Assembly (NCBI GenBank): GCA_018697195.1
Contig: CM031866.1
Span: 12,975,879-13,039,878 of the forward strand
Source: Certhia americana
Lineage: Eukaryota > Chordata > Aves > Passeriformes > Certhiidae
Direction of reading: 5' to 3'
DNA length: 64,000 bases
Of the stretch, positions 12,706 through 24,300 are shown piece by piece. Position numbers and translations under genes: made by a program. The notes below the pieces were generated by a model. That model ran no database searches. It saw only the letters and a list, made by a program, of their open reading frames with translations, and was not told the origin of the DNA. Within the stretch, counting starts at the first letter, position 1; each line of letters begins with the position of its first letter.

Positions 12706-14800
12706 TAAAAAAGTGTTCAAAGCAGACTTTGTAACAAGAGGTTGAGAAAAGACCTTAGCTGGTACTGTGGCTTTCTTTGGCCTACTCCACTTTCCAGAGC
12801 AGGCTTTGATCTGGGCTTCACAGAAAACAGCACGAGTGAAAAATCACCTCCCTGAAATCCACTTCAGTGTCTGCTGGTTATAAAGCTCTGGAAAGTCGAA
12901 GAGGGTAGATGACTTCAATTTTAAAGAATCCAAAATTAATTTCTTCACAACAGCAGTTACACCACTGTGATCAGTAATAGGTTGATTTATGTTTGGATTT
13001 GTCCCATAAGAAACATTCAGCAATTAAGAAGTTCTCATTTCTTTCTTTTTTGGAATTGGAAACAAGATGGCTTTTCACACATAACGCTGCTCTTTAAAGT
13101 TACGATAATTTGCTGTCCCTGCTGTCCTGTCTCACAGCATTGCTGAAAAGCAGGCTGTGATGCAGCACTGCTGCTCAGGAAGGGCAAGTAAGCAGCAACC
13201 GCTCCATCCTGCTTCCTCCACAGTGCCCACGAGGAGCGTGATGGTAACAGCTACAATCCAGGTTTTTTCTCAGCTGCTTTGGATACAGGAGTAGCAGTGT
13301 CACAGCCCACCTAAGCCTTCTGGAAGCCAAGTGGCTGCCCTGTGCAGCAGCCTCTCCCACAGAAAGGTTGTGTGTGCACAGGCAGAGCCCCTGTGCAGGG
13401 TGATCCCTGAGAGAGCTGTGCCTTCCCTTCACCAAGGTGCAGGCAGAGCCTGGAAGGACCCTGCCAGCCCCCACAATGATCTCTTCCACTGGCTCTACTG
13501 TCATGTAAGTGAGCTGATGCCACCAAAACTTCAGGGAACAACTCAAATGTTGACTCTCAGCGTCAGTTAACATAATTTAAAATGTGTGGACTTTATCTGC
13601 ACATCTGAAATACAATTTCTCTTAGTGGATTTATGAAGATGTGACAATCTAAATAATACATAGAGCAATTTCTGCTTCTGAAGAATAACTGCAGCTGGGC
13701 CAGATAGTGTCCTGATCCTTTCATTACTAACAGCTTTTCCCTCCATAAAACTCCTGGATGATATTTATCCCTTTGTGAAGCATATTCTAGTTTACCACTT
13801 GGACAGTGGATGAATAAGTATTTTTTTTCCTATCTTACTCATCCTGAAGGAAAAAAGAAAAAACCCACCAAACAACAAAAACCAGGAACACATTCTCCTG
13901 ATTCTAGCAACTTTCCAACATCTGCCTTACTGATATAGACAGTGGACATTATTCTTTCTATTGATCCTTGATTAGTATTTCATGCAAAATATAGGTTATC
14001 TATGAGTTTCACTCTTACAGAAGACAGCAGAAATGAACAGGCACTTTAAAAGGTTGGATTTTGAAGTTCTATATGGCAAAAAACCCTTCTTGTCCTAATG
14101 AATGAAATATAATTAAGAAAGAAACCCAGAAACAACAAACAACAAAAAGTTAGTGAAGGAACCATCTTCCTCAGAGAAAGCTTTATAAACAGAGTACTTT
14201 TTGGAAAAGGTTTGGAAACATAAAAAAAGGAATCTGTCTACTGTATTAAAGAGAAGAGTGTTTTGCCTACATTTTTTTGTAAATAAAATGGATTTAACCA
14301 ATTAACTATCTGGCTCCAGAATCAATCTCGTTTTGTCATGGAAACAGCTTGTAAAACCCTGAACATATGGAGAGTCCAGGCTGACGTCTGAAAGTTTCAA
14401 TAAAATACTCAGTACTGTTACATCTGAGAAATGCATATTTGCCAAATGACAGAATGCAAGAAATTGCTGCTCCCTCTTGTTTAAGATGGATTGTGAAGCC
14501 TGGATTGTAAAATGTCCTTACTTGCCCTATCAGGCAATGTGCCAGCACGCTTTACGTCCTTAACACAATAGTCACTGGATTTCTGCTTTATAGCAATATT
14601 TAAAAGATTTATGGTAAACTAGAAAGTGATTTCTCTGTGTTTTCCAGCACACCACCATAACATATTCTGTAGTTAGCCTTTACAAACTGATCCCCTTGCT
14701 CTGTGTTCACAGTGCTGGTTAAAAGTGGATGAGTCAATTCGCACCCCAACATATCAAACCATGGGCCAGAGCCAAGTATTAAAATCCTGATCCACACTCT
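12706..14800. other. Single-copy DNA with a moderately GC-richer patch at 13.1-13.55 kb
   Basis: No supported gene. The patch at about 13,130-13,560 is richer in GC than its flanks and is open in several frames on both strands, a by-product of lower stop-codon density. It could be a decayed LTR or other old insertion, but I see no TG...CA termini, target duplication or known repeat motif to support that. Confidence 0.5.
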
Positions 14801-14847
14801 GGCAGTATCACTTGCAAAGCAGACAGTGTCATTTTGGCCTGCTGGAG
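14801..14847 (+). repeat. 47-bp dispersed direct repeat, copy 1
   Basis: Starts GGCAGTATCACTTGCAAAGC and ends TTTTGGCCTGCTGGAG. The same 47 bases, with one substitution (TAT versus TGT), recur at 17,199-17,245 in the same orientation. The flanks of the two copies do not align. Within each copy the word CAGTGTCA (CAGTATCA in the first half here) occurs twice about 21 bp apart, so the unit is itself an old half-repeat. Confidence 0.95.
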
Positions 14848-16073
14848 AACAGGGGTTGGGGCATTTGCTTAGACGGCATGAAGCTTTTGTTTCCATTTAT
14901 AATCTGACAGTGGATGAATATCAGATGGGCAGAAAGAGAAGGAGCTGGGGAAGGATAGGGATGTGGAAAACAAACATCTCTCTTGGACTCATGCTTGCAA
15001 ACAGAAGTCCACAAAATCTGGATTCTCATTTCTGCAAAGTGGGTGTTTTTATAATTCCTACATTCTTACCTCTAAAACATCATGGATTCACAGTTGCATA
15101 AAACACTTCAAACAGGCAAAATCTGAATTTAACTACTGATCAATTCTGTACAAACACAAGCTCATCAGTACTATCAGAAAATCAGTTCTCTGTCCATATA
15201 AAGGAACAACTCTATTTTCTGTCCTTAAAACTTTCTGTCAGACCTTACTGACTAACACTGAAACTCACTATGGGAATAATACTTCTTTAAAATAAGAAAT
15301 GTATCATGTAAATCACCAGAAATTTTTATGTTGTACTTAGTATACAAGGTTGTTCAATAATATTTTGCTTTCTAGGAAAAAAATGCACGTTTTCTTATGG
15401 TAACTATCTTCAAGACCAACATAGTTATGTTATACATGAAGAGCAAATTTTATAAGTGATAGTTATATTTTTAGTTGTTTAACAGCCCTGGTATATCGAT
15501 CTTTTGCTCATGGCAGCATACAAACATTAGTGCTCCTGGCAAATGTGACTTAGTAAGTTGCCATTGCTGAAGTAGCTCTGAGTTGATGAATGTATATAGA
15601 ATGAATTAAAAAACATAATAAAGATCCTATATATTCAAACTAAAGAGTACAGACATTTCAGATATTGCTGAAATTCGTTTTAATTCAGCAGTTCATGTCA
15701 CCAAATTCTATTCTCCTTGTATTCCCTGAGGCTGGAATTGCATTAAAAAACCCTTAATTTTCAAGAAAATACAAAACACAAAAAGAGAAGGAAAACTTTG
15801 ATACACACAGAAAATGCCAAGAGAAGCAAAATTTGTGCTAACGTTTTAAAAACAAAAAAACATAAAAATTAATTTTTAATAAACCTAAAAGAAAAATGTT
15901 TCTCGGCAGACTACAAATACGGGAAGCATTCCCATTGCTGGCAGCATCCTACTGCTCTGTGCTCTGATGAGAGAAGAAGCACAATCGTTGCAGGTGAATG
16001 TCAGAACAGCTGATCACTCGATGTGCCCCGGAGTGCCCACATGTGCTGGCCCTCCCTCCTTGAAGTGCCCCAC
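14848..16073. other. AT-rich single-copy DNA upstream of the minisatellite
   Basis: No gene or repeat recognised. The sequence is AT-rich up to about 15,950 and then turns GC-rich abruptly at the minisatellite boundary. Confidence 0.55.
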
Positions 16074-16353
16074 GGCACAGACCCCGGGCACAGCCCCATG
16101 GCACAGCCCCTGGGTACAGACCCCCGGGCACAGCCTCTGGGTACAGCCCCACGGCACAGCCCCACAGCACAGCCNNNNNNNNNNGGCACAGCCCCACGGC
16201 ACAGCCCCACGGCACAGCCCCACGGCATATCCCCCGGGCACAGCCCCACGGCACAGCCCCACGGCATATCCCCCGGGCACAGCCCTATGGCACAGCCCCA
16301 CGGCACAGCCCCACGGCATATCCCCCGGGCACAGCCCCCGGGCACAGCCCCTG
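16074..16353. repeat. 13-bp GC-rich minisatellite, about 21 units
   Basis: Tandem units of the form GGCACAGCCCCAC with variants GGCACAGCCCCTG, GGCACAGCCCTAT and GGCATATCCCCCG. The CATAT variant starts at 16,224, 16,263 and 16,315, so it recurs after three and then four units, showing higher-order organisation. Because 13 is not a multiple of 3, every frame cycles through all three phases, which explains the long open frames on both strands; none should be called a protein. The C-runs (G-runs on the minus strand) recur every 13 bp and could form G-quadruplexes with long loops. The array contains an assembly gap. Confidence 0.95.
16175..16184. other. Assembly gap (10 N) inside the minisatellite
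   Basis: Ten N interrupt the tandem array. Exactly ten is a common placeholder, so the true missing length and copy number are unknown. Any reading frame drawn across this point is unreliable. Confidence 0.97.
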
Positions 16354-16720
16354 CCCTGCCCGCCGCGGTTGCCGGGCCCGGCTGTCCCGCTGCGCTGCTT
16401 TAGCGCAGAGGCCGCACAGCCCAAACGCCAGCGGGGCACTGGGACACCTGTGAAACCAGAACTGCCCCCTCCGCACTCTTTTCAAATGCACCACTTCTGA
16501 GGGAGAAAGACTGGGTTTCACTGCTTTAACGACGCTTGTCTTTCCTTCAGGGATGCGCTGTTCTGACAGAAGGTGCCAGCTAACAGCAGAGATTTTTAAA
16601 GCCCTGTTCTGGTTTTTTTTCCCTTCCACATTCGACGGCACTTGCCCGACCCCGGCGCGGCCCCGCCCTGCGCACAGGTTCGGCCATGTCGCTCCGCAGG
16701 CACAAGGTGGCACTTCACTA
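16340..16720. promoter_or_regulatory. CpG-rich block (candidate CpG island)
   Basis: Dense in CG dinucleotides (CCGCCGCGG, CCGGGCCCGG, GGCGCGGCCCCGCCC) within otherwise CpG-poor AT-rich DNA. A GC-box-like CCCCGCCC lies at 16,661-16,668. A short hairpin CTGCGCT...AGCGCAG lies at 16,390-16,408, and a CTCF-like match (12 of 14 consensus positions) at 16,700-16,713. Retained CpG density suggests germline hypomethylation, as at promoters, though GC-rich minisatellites can produce similar blocks. No TATA box or clear transcription start is visible. Confidence 0.5.
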
Positions 16721-16820
16721 AGATTTTTTTGTCTGGTCCGTGAGTTTTATTGCTTTTATCAAACAAGTACATCATTTCGTTCTCCTTTCAAACAGTTTTA
16801 AATAAAGAAAAAAAAAATTA
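16552..16820 (+). other. Exon-like 3' end: acceptor, 82-codon frame, AATAAA
   Basis: A good acceptor (CTTGTCTTTCCTTCAG) ends at 16,551. Two bases later an ATG opens an 82-codon frame whose stop (16,799-16,801) abuts an AATAAA at 16,801-16,806, followed by an A-run at 16,808-16,817. This arrangement fits a terminal exon. The peptide is basic, Phe/Pro-rich and unrecognised, so a non-coding transcript is more likely than a conserved protein. The A-run could also be the tail of an old retrocopy, but the internal acceptor argues against one. Confidence 0.25.
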
Positions 16821-17198
16821 TGCTGACGAATATTTTACCTAATTTAATAATTATTCTATTCAAAAATCCGAACTCTTAAAAAATTGATGATTAAAACACC
16901 CCATTTCTTCAGAAAGTGTAAATTATTCATAATTTGTCTATCACGTTTGTAGCTTGGGATCAGAATTTTAGTGTCGTCCCCCCCTCCCAATTCATATTTT
17001 TGCTTGTTTTGTAGGTCTACTGCAATTTACAGACTCTGAGAACTGGGAAACTCTTATCTCCCAGTGTGCAGAGGTAGCATGGAAGGAAAACACAAAGCCT
17101 GAGCTCTTTTTCTCATTCTTTGGCTCAGTTCGTATGATGAGTCAGAAATGAGGCACCAGAGACTGAAAAGCAGAGAAATGAACACACTGAGAGAAAAA

Positions 17199-17245
17199 GG
17201 CAGTGTCACTTGCAAAGCAGACAGTGTCATTTTGGCCTGCTGGAG
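17199..17245 (+). repeat. 47-bp dispersed direct repeat, copy 2
   Basis: Matches 14,801-14,847 at 46 of 47 positions in the same orientation. This copy carries GGCAGTGTCACTTGCAAAGC, giving two perfect CAGTGTCA words 21 bp apart. An AP-1-like TGAGTCA lies upstream at about 17,139-17,145. The pair brackets the minisatellite and CpG-rich block. Confidence 0.95.
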
Positions 17246-20200
17246 TAAGAGAGATGCTGTGATGGACAGCATTTATGGTTTAAAAGCTCTGTGTATTTTA
17301 TTCTCAGGGTGATAACTCTGAGCTTTATGATGCTTTTGACTTTGAACTTGGAGTAAAAGTTCACCCTTGCAGAGGGTGACCCAGTTTGAAAAGCATTCCA
17401 CTCTACAGCCAGACAGAAAGCTTTGCACAGTTTTGGTACCAATATTAAAGAAAGCTGAAATCAAACTAGAAATAATAGCCAAGGGAAAGCTGAGTCCATC
17501 TTACAAGAGGAGGCTCTAACACCTCCTTTCCTTATCCTGATAGCACAAGGCGTATTCTTTTTTTCTTTAAACGCATCAGGGTCAGGGGCAAAAACCTGAG
17601 CAGAGAAGCTGAAAAGAAATCGTAAAGCAGGGAGTAGTCAGGAAACCAGAAGAAGGTTTCTGCCTGGCAAGCCAGAGAAGTTCTTCCCAGGAGAGTGCAA
17701 GATGCAGGAATCTTGATTCATTGTTAAGCAGACCTTGATAGTTACAGCTAGGAGAGGGATAAGAGCACAGAAATGTCTGCAATGATCCAGGGGCAGCATC
17801 TGTTCCATACTTTCACCTGAGGACGGCTCAGCCATCACTGTGAGGAAAGGCTGGCTTGGAGATGAACTGCTAAGCCCTGGGGCTGGCAGACAACAGGAAC
17901 ATAAAATATGGGGAAAAGCTCTGGGGGCTGTAGAATATTCAAAAGACATGCAGAATGAAGAGATCCTATGTTGCTTTAATGGTTTATTCCAAAATAATTA
18001 TGTACTTCAAAGCACTGACTATGTTAACTCTTCTAAGTTACTTCTAAGTGACACTACCAGCTGCAAATGCATCTCTAAAAAGTTTGTTGTCCTGCTTGCT
18101 TCAGTTCAGCTGATTATCCTAGTTTCTAGTAATTAAGATTGCATTTCATGATTCTCAGCCTTAGTCAATTAATGTTTACAGTTTTTCATTCTACAAAAAT
18201 TATACTTGTCATTATTTTAATTAAATTATTCATAAATGGCATTGGTTCCACTTCAGATGTACATATAATGTGAACAAGATCAAGGAGACACATAATTAAT
18301 CATAAATTGTTATGTATTTTTTATGTTAATTGAAGATACATGGAACTGTTCACACTAGATGAAATCTTTTCAAATTATCTTCCTGGGTTTTTTTGAAAAA
18401 AAAAAAAATCCAACAACATTTCTTCAAGCTAAAACAAGGAAATAATTTTTTATTCATCTTTACACCTCATTTCAGACAATGTTTTTTCCAGCCCTGACAT
18501 GGCTCTGAGAGTCTCCTTGCCCAGATGCCTTAGAGTGCTGGAAAACACATTGGGAATAATGAGGAGGCTGCTTTTTTTTTCTGCAGTGCTGCCACACATA
18601 TGCTGTCAGCACTGTGGCACAAAACATGATTGTCTCTGATATTCTGTCTTGTTACACTGCTATCCAGAGCACATCCCAACATATGTAAACTTTATTTTTT
18701 TAATATTATTCCATGCAGCCAGAAGATTGACTGTTTTAATAGCACAGTAGTAAAGCAATGGGCCAAATTCAGTCATTCCACTGAGACCAGTAAGGCTTAT
18801 CCAATTTACAGTGATGTAACGGAATATATATATATATGAGAAAAAAAAATCTGGGTAGCAAAAAGCTCCACCTCACAATAGGGTCTGCTTTGGGTGATAG
18901 GAGAAGGGACCATGATGACTGGGACCATGATGCAGCTAAAAGAGAGTTTGTGACCTGCTTTGTTGATTTGTTGTGGGACTGAGACAAAGTATCAGAAAAG
19001 CTTCCCACCTCCACAGTCAGAATGTGATGCAAGCAATTTGCTGTTCTGTTAAAAGTGGGGGGTGGACTGCCTTAGAAATACACTGAAGTTTAATCCAAAT
19101 TTGAAAGAACATGAAAAGTTGCACCTTGTAAAGCTGGCTTTAAAACTGCCCTCCTTCCTTCCTGAGCAAACACGAGAATGCCTCTGTTATGAATAAAAGT
19201 AGAAATCTTTCTTTGCTCCTTCTTCCTTCTCAAAGTCTACTTTCCACTCTCATGTCTAGTTTAGGTCTAAATAGTTGCAATGAAAAAGGCACAACCCAAA
19301 GGAATAGTCCAACTGGAAAATGGAGAACAGATTGCTGAGTGTTAAACAGAGGTTTGTTGTGGATTTAGTCAAAAGCTTTGCTGTCAGGTATCTTAAAGAA
19401 AAAAAGTGTCCAGATACCATTGGATACAGGCTTTAGCACAATGTGGCACAGGGGTGCCATCTAAAATTAATACATAGTAGTTGAGTTCTTACATTAGAAT
19501 TTATTATATTCACTGACAATGACTAGTGGGAAGGAGGAGGGAAACAAAAAAAATCAAACTCTAAAGAGTAAAGGTACATACGCATTTACATACATCACCT
19601 AAGAAACTGTAATGTAAAACAAAACAAACCCGCAAATATCTACAAATTCCAGGCAAGATCAAAATGCATGGCAGACTCTTCATCTTTTAACCACCAGATT
19701 ATTTCCACAGCTAATGAATGACATGTACCTTCTACAATAATTCACTGCATAGTTTAGCTGCAAAATGTCAGGCACCTGTCCACACAGATTCCCAGAGCAG
19801 GGAAGTTATCCTGCTACCTGCACTCCTCATGTGTTTCTGTGTCTAGTTAATCATTAACCATTGCTAATCTACTTTCCTATTTATTGATAATCACTGTGAT
19901 GCTAGATAATCAAGGATTCTAGAAGAACTTGTGGCAAACTGCATATAATTTAGCATGAAGGAAGCAATAAGGAACACTGAAGAGTGCTAGTGGGAAAAGA
20001 GCCCAGAGACAACAATAGGGAGCACAGGTCATAATGTGAAATTTGCAGAAAATAAGGGAGAACAATTAGAAGAAGAGCTGTAAAATCTCTGTTTCCACAG
20101 CCATGTATTTTAGATGCTTTCTTTTCTGATCCAATTGGAATGTACAGATCATGGCTATTTGCAAATCGTATTTTTTCCATTTGGAATTCTCTTTGGAAGG

Positions 20201-21120
20201 AGTTGCCAATATCCAACCTTCTTTCCACAAATCAGTCATTATCAGATCACATTCAAATAATTGTACCTTCATTTTTTGTGACTGTTAAAATGTTTCCTCA
20301 GTGATTAATTAGGCTCATCAGGATATGTTGGGTAGTATTTTATTGTGTAATGGAAGCACTGTTGAGAAATCATGACTCACAACTGAAACTGATTTTTTCT
20401 ACATTCTGTTACTAATTTCTAAGGGTATTGGTCTGATATATTCTACCAGCACCCTTTGCCTTTTCTTAAGTGTGGAAGCCAGAGCATGGGGTATGTTGCC
20501 AAAAATTCCCCACGCCTTTTCCCTCTTGTAAAGCTGTAGGAACTCTGCCTGGTAGCAGAGGCATTAGCTGCTTTGTCCTCCGAATTCCTACAGCCTGTTC
20601 AAGATCAGACTGTGGTTTCTCATGGAAAAGTTGCTTTTGTTCTTTCTGTTTTCCTTGTCTATCTTAGACAAAAGGACAGAGCTGTTATTTATGTTTGCCT
20701 AAACAGAAGAGTGCCTGAACTGAAGGAAAGGGGCAGTCACTCACTACCAGGAAAGGATTCAAAGAGACAGCCAGGGTCACATGGCCAACGGGCCTCATCA
20801 TATTCAGTTCCACAACTCTTGTTTCTTTTATCTCTTGCTTTTCTTGAGATTTTTCTTCAAATCACACACAAATGAACTTCCATCAGTTCACCTCTCCTAG
20901 AAGGAATTGTGGGAAATGGTTGCTAAGACCTGCTGTTATTTAGCTCTCTTCTCTCCTGTTCTGTTTTGATAGCAGGACAACAGCCTTCAATTGGATCTGT
21001 GATGTGAGCATTTTTTTTTTTGCAGCCCTTGCCCTAACCCTGCTGGTTAAATTATTTCATCAGACAGGCTTTCGGCAATTTGATGACATGTGAGTGCAAG
21101 GAAAGGTCAAAATTTGTCTC
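17246..21120. other. Single-copy DNA with short simple repeats
   Basis: No gene supported. It holds a T7-G-A13 inverted homopolymer pair at 18,388-18,408 and an (AT)7 run at 18,824-18,837. The region 17,580-17,960 is somewhat GC-richer and open in several frames on both strands, without domain or splice support. Confidence 0.55.
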
Positions 21121-21335
21121 CCAAAGTCTACAGTAATAATAATAATTAATTCTTACTGAGTAGTTGTAGCTATATAAGCACTTTACAAGGGGATTTCAGT
21201 ATTACTATTGCTATTCCTATTCTTATGTGACAGCCAGCAAACCAGAAGGAGCATGAGCATGGCCTAGCCAAGAAGAGAACTCAGAGCTCTGGCTGAGTGC
21301 CCTCTCCATGCTGCATTTTAGTATTAGTTAAGGCA
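21121..21335 (+). mobile_element. Possible MIR/L2-type SINE relic
   Basis: It starts with AATAATAATAATTAATTCTTACTGAG, continues to AAGCACTTTACAAGG and TACTATTGCTATTCC, and ends near GAGAACTCAGAGCTCTGGCTGAG and CCATGCTGCA. This order recalls MIR: start of the body, the AAGCACTTTACA word, the TACTATTATTATCC word, then the trailing GAACCCAG/CTCCAGAGCCCATGCT part. The middle is poorly conserved. MIR is ancient in amniotes and bird copies are expected to be this degraded. The alternative is a chance resemblance of AT-rich DNA. Confidence 0.4.
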
Positions 21336-24300
21336 GCAGCTAAAGTAAAACTCTGCCCAGTAAATCACTGGTGTAGAAATATTTAGGCCACAATTCAGCA
21401 TGAGACAGCACATTGCTACTGACTATTAATTAGAGTTACATTTGCCTATACTGCAGGCAGTGTGGGCCCTCGATCCTTGGAAAGCACAGATCTTACTTCA
21501 GCAGCACTTGGGTGCAACCCAGCCAAGAGCACAAGGCAGAAAGGAGAGGGCACTGTGAGAGCCAGGCCATCCTGTCTTTTTAAGACAGGAAAACAGCCTG
21601 CAGTCCTACACAGAGCCATGACCAGGCTCCAGCAGGCTCCAGTCAGATCTTGCTCAGACACTGCTGGGGTGAGGGGCAGCACAGGATTGCCCCGGGATGG
21701 CACTGCCACATTTCCTTTATGCTTCCAGACAATTCAGGGCTGTAAAAGCACTCGTGTATTAGAGAGAAAACTGTTCTAGAGATCAGTGAAACACATCCAG
21801 CACATTCTATAGTTAGGGGGAGTTTTAACTTCCCTAACTGGTGATTTGAGTGCAGGAATCATGTCTGAGAGAAAGTGGCGCAGTGGCTCTATCTCCAAAG
21901 CCTTCCCCTCTCTATTGCAGAGATCTGATAGTGCAAATTATGCCATTTGCTTGGAGATACTGATTTCATTTTATAACCATCTATCTCCTGTGCACAGGTC
22001 TGAAATCACCCACTGATTCCACATAAGCAACACAACAGCAACCAGGAGAGTTAAACTCAGAGAATAAAAAGGTAAGAAACTGGCATTTAGATCATAGTGC
22101 TCTTGGAGCTGACAATCAGATTAAGAACTATTGTTATAATGAAATAACATCAAATTCACATCTGCACCATGCCATTTTAGTCCAGAACTATAGGATTGGT
22201 TAAACATCCTGAATCAGGTCCAGATTATGATGTGACTGCTTCATACTTCTCCAAAACCCCGAGAGTAATTCTTTCTGTTTCTGTGCTGGAACTAAGACCA
22301 CAAGAGGGCAGTGTAGGGGGGGGGAGTAAAATCCAGGGATGCAAATTAAACTCTAAACCTGATTTTCCTGCCTCTTCATGAAATCTGGAGAGGTACAGCT
22401 GTGTCTTACAGAGTGAAGTGGTCTGCAATTACCCCAGAAACTATAGAGGAAAGTTTAACACTTCTTTTCAGCCTCTTCTTGTCACTGTATTTTCTTCTGC
22501 CTTTATTTCCTTTGCTACTGCTGTGAATATTCTTTCCTAGAGCTGTGGATCTGAATTGTATCAGAGGTTGAGACTTCAGTACACTCTGTTCTGCAAACAT
22601 ACAAAGATTTGGCTCCTAACAGAAGAGAAAGTGTAAGAGACATGGAAATTCAGGCCTGCAGTTCAGTGAGGTGAGCATTTTGTACTGGAGCACAGTCTCC
22701 AAAACTGTGATTAAACACCCCTGGATTCCCTCATCTGACCCAAAACACAAATTCTTCCAGGAAAGCTAACAAGACCACTGTCCTTGACTTTTAGCAAGTA
22801 TAATTTTCATATTATTTCACTAGGATAGGAAATATATTCTTCAGGAACTCTAAGCTAAGCCTCTTTTCCCCTCAAACCCTCTGCAGGGCTCAATTCTCTA
22901 ACTCACTGACACAGCTGCTCAAGTGATTTTTTTCAAGATGAAAGCAGCCAGAATTCTAAAATCTTCTAACTCAGCTTTACTGTGAACATGTTCTTAACAC
23001 ATGCAATATGTACTTATGTAAACTTGATATTATTAAGTTTGTCTGCATTGTGCTTGACTGATCCTTTAGCTCCTCTGTAATCTTAAACAGATAACTCTCC
23101 TAGGACATAGTTGTATTATTCTGAAATTTCTTTGCCTTCAGTTTTGGTTTCATAAGCAGTTGTTTCTTTGAAAATTGATACTGCTATTACTTTAAAATTG
23201 ATACTGTAATCCTGTGTAGTTAGATACAATGATAAACAAGAGCTCGCTCTCATATCATTAAGGAAACATCCAATTTTTAAAACAATCCCACTCTCCTGTC
23301 CAAAGATGGATTTTTATCCACTGCATGCTCTTTCTACTGCAATTATTACTAAGGCATAGTAACATCTTCCTACTATTTTCACTAATGCACAGCATTACAT
23401 CTCTTGTATCACTCACAGCCAGCCACAGCTGTGACACTGTATCCTTGAAGAACACAAGAAAATTAATGAGTAAAAACCTTTCTGTGTGAAACCCAGGATT
23501 ATTTCTTTCCACGAAATTCTGCTTTTCAGGGTATTCCTTAATGAAATCCTGCAAAATAAACTTATCATATTCTCAGTCACAACTAATGGTAAGAAAACAA
23601 GCCCAGTAACTGCTTCTGGGTGTCACAAAAACCTTTTCCTTGAACAGTGGTTTTGTACTTTACTAATCAATTAAATTCCCATATTAGGGCTTCATTTTGA
23701 ATCCTATTTCCTTCAAAATTCATATCAAATTACATGGACTGTGTTCTAGTACAAGATCCAGCATGTAAAAAACGATTTTGCACATTTGTTTTTACACACC
23801 AGCTTATGTATCCTTGGTTGTAGAAGGAAATCTGATCCCCTTCATGTGCAATTCCTTATTCTTTCAGTCAGCCACAAAGCCAGCCTCAGAGTAACTGCTC
23901 ATTACAAGCAAAATACTGGTCTCTCTTAGGGAATGATAGATCAGCCTTTGATTTAAAAATGCCCATGATCTGGGCCTAAATCTTCTCTGTCTTTCTCTTC
24001 TGTCTCTGACAGTTTGCTATAATTTGAGGGAAGACATTCTGCTAAGTTTGGGTAAATAAATGTTATGGTTGTCTCACAGAGAGAATAGCATTTTGGTCAT
24101 AATAGAGGCTTGTTATTTACAGTTAAAAAAAGCCAATTCTGAGTCCTGTCCTGGATGCCTAACTACATATGTGACTGATGTAGTGTATTTTGTATATTTT
24201 GGCACAAGAATGTGGTACACAATGATCATGTTTAGCAATATTTTGAAGGACATGCCAATTTTGAAAAAACAGCCATTCAAATATGTGACAGAGCTGAGCT

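Noticed and set aside
13130..13570. GC-richer patch open in several frames, possible LTR
   Set aside because: No terminal TG...CA, target-site duplication, primer-binding site or paired LTR was seen.
15949..16713. Long overlapping open frames on both strands through the 13-bp repeat, including a 177-codon plus-strand frame
   Set aside because: A 13-bp unit without stops keeps all frames open; the peptides are repeats of HSPTAQPHGT-type words, and the frame crosses an assembly gap of unknown length.
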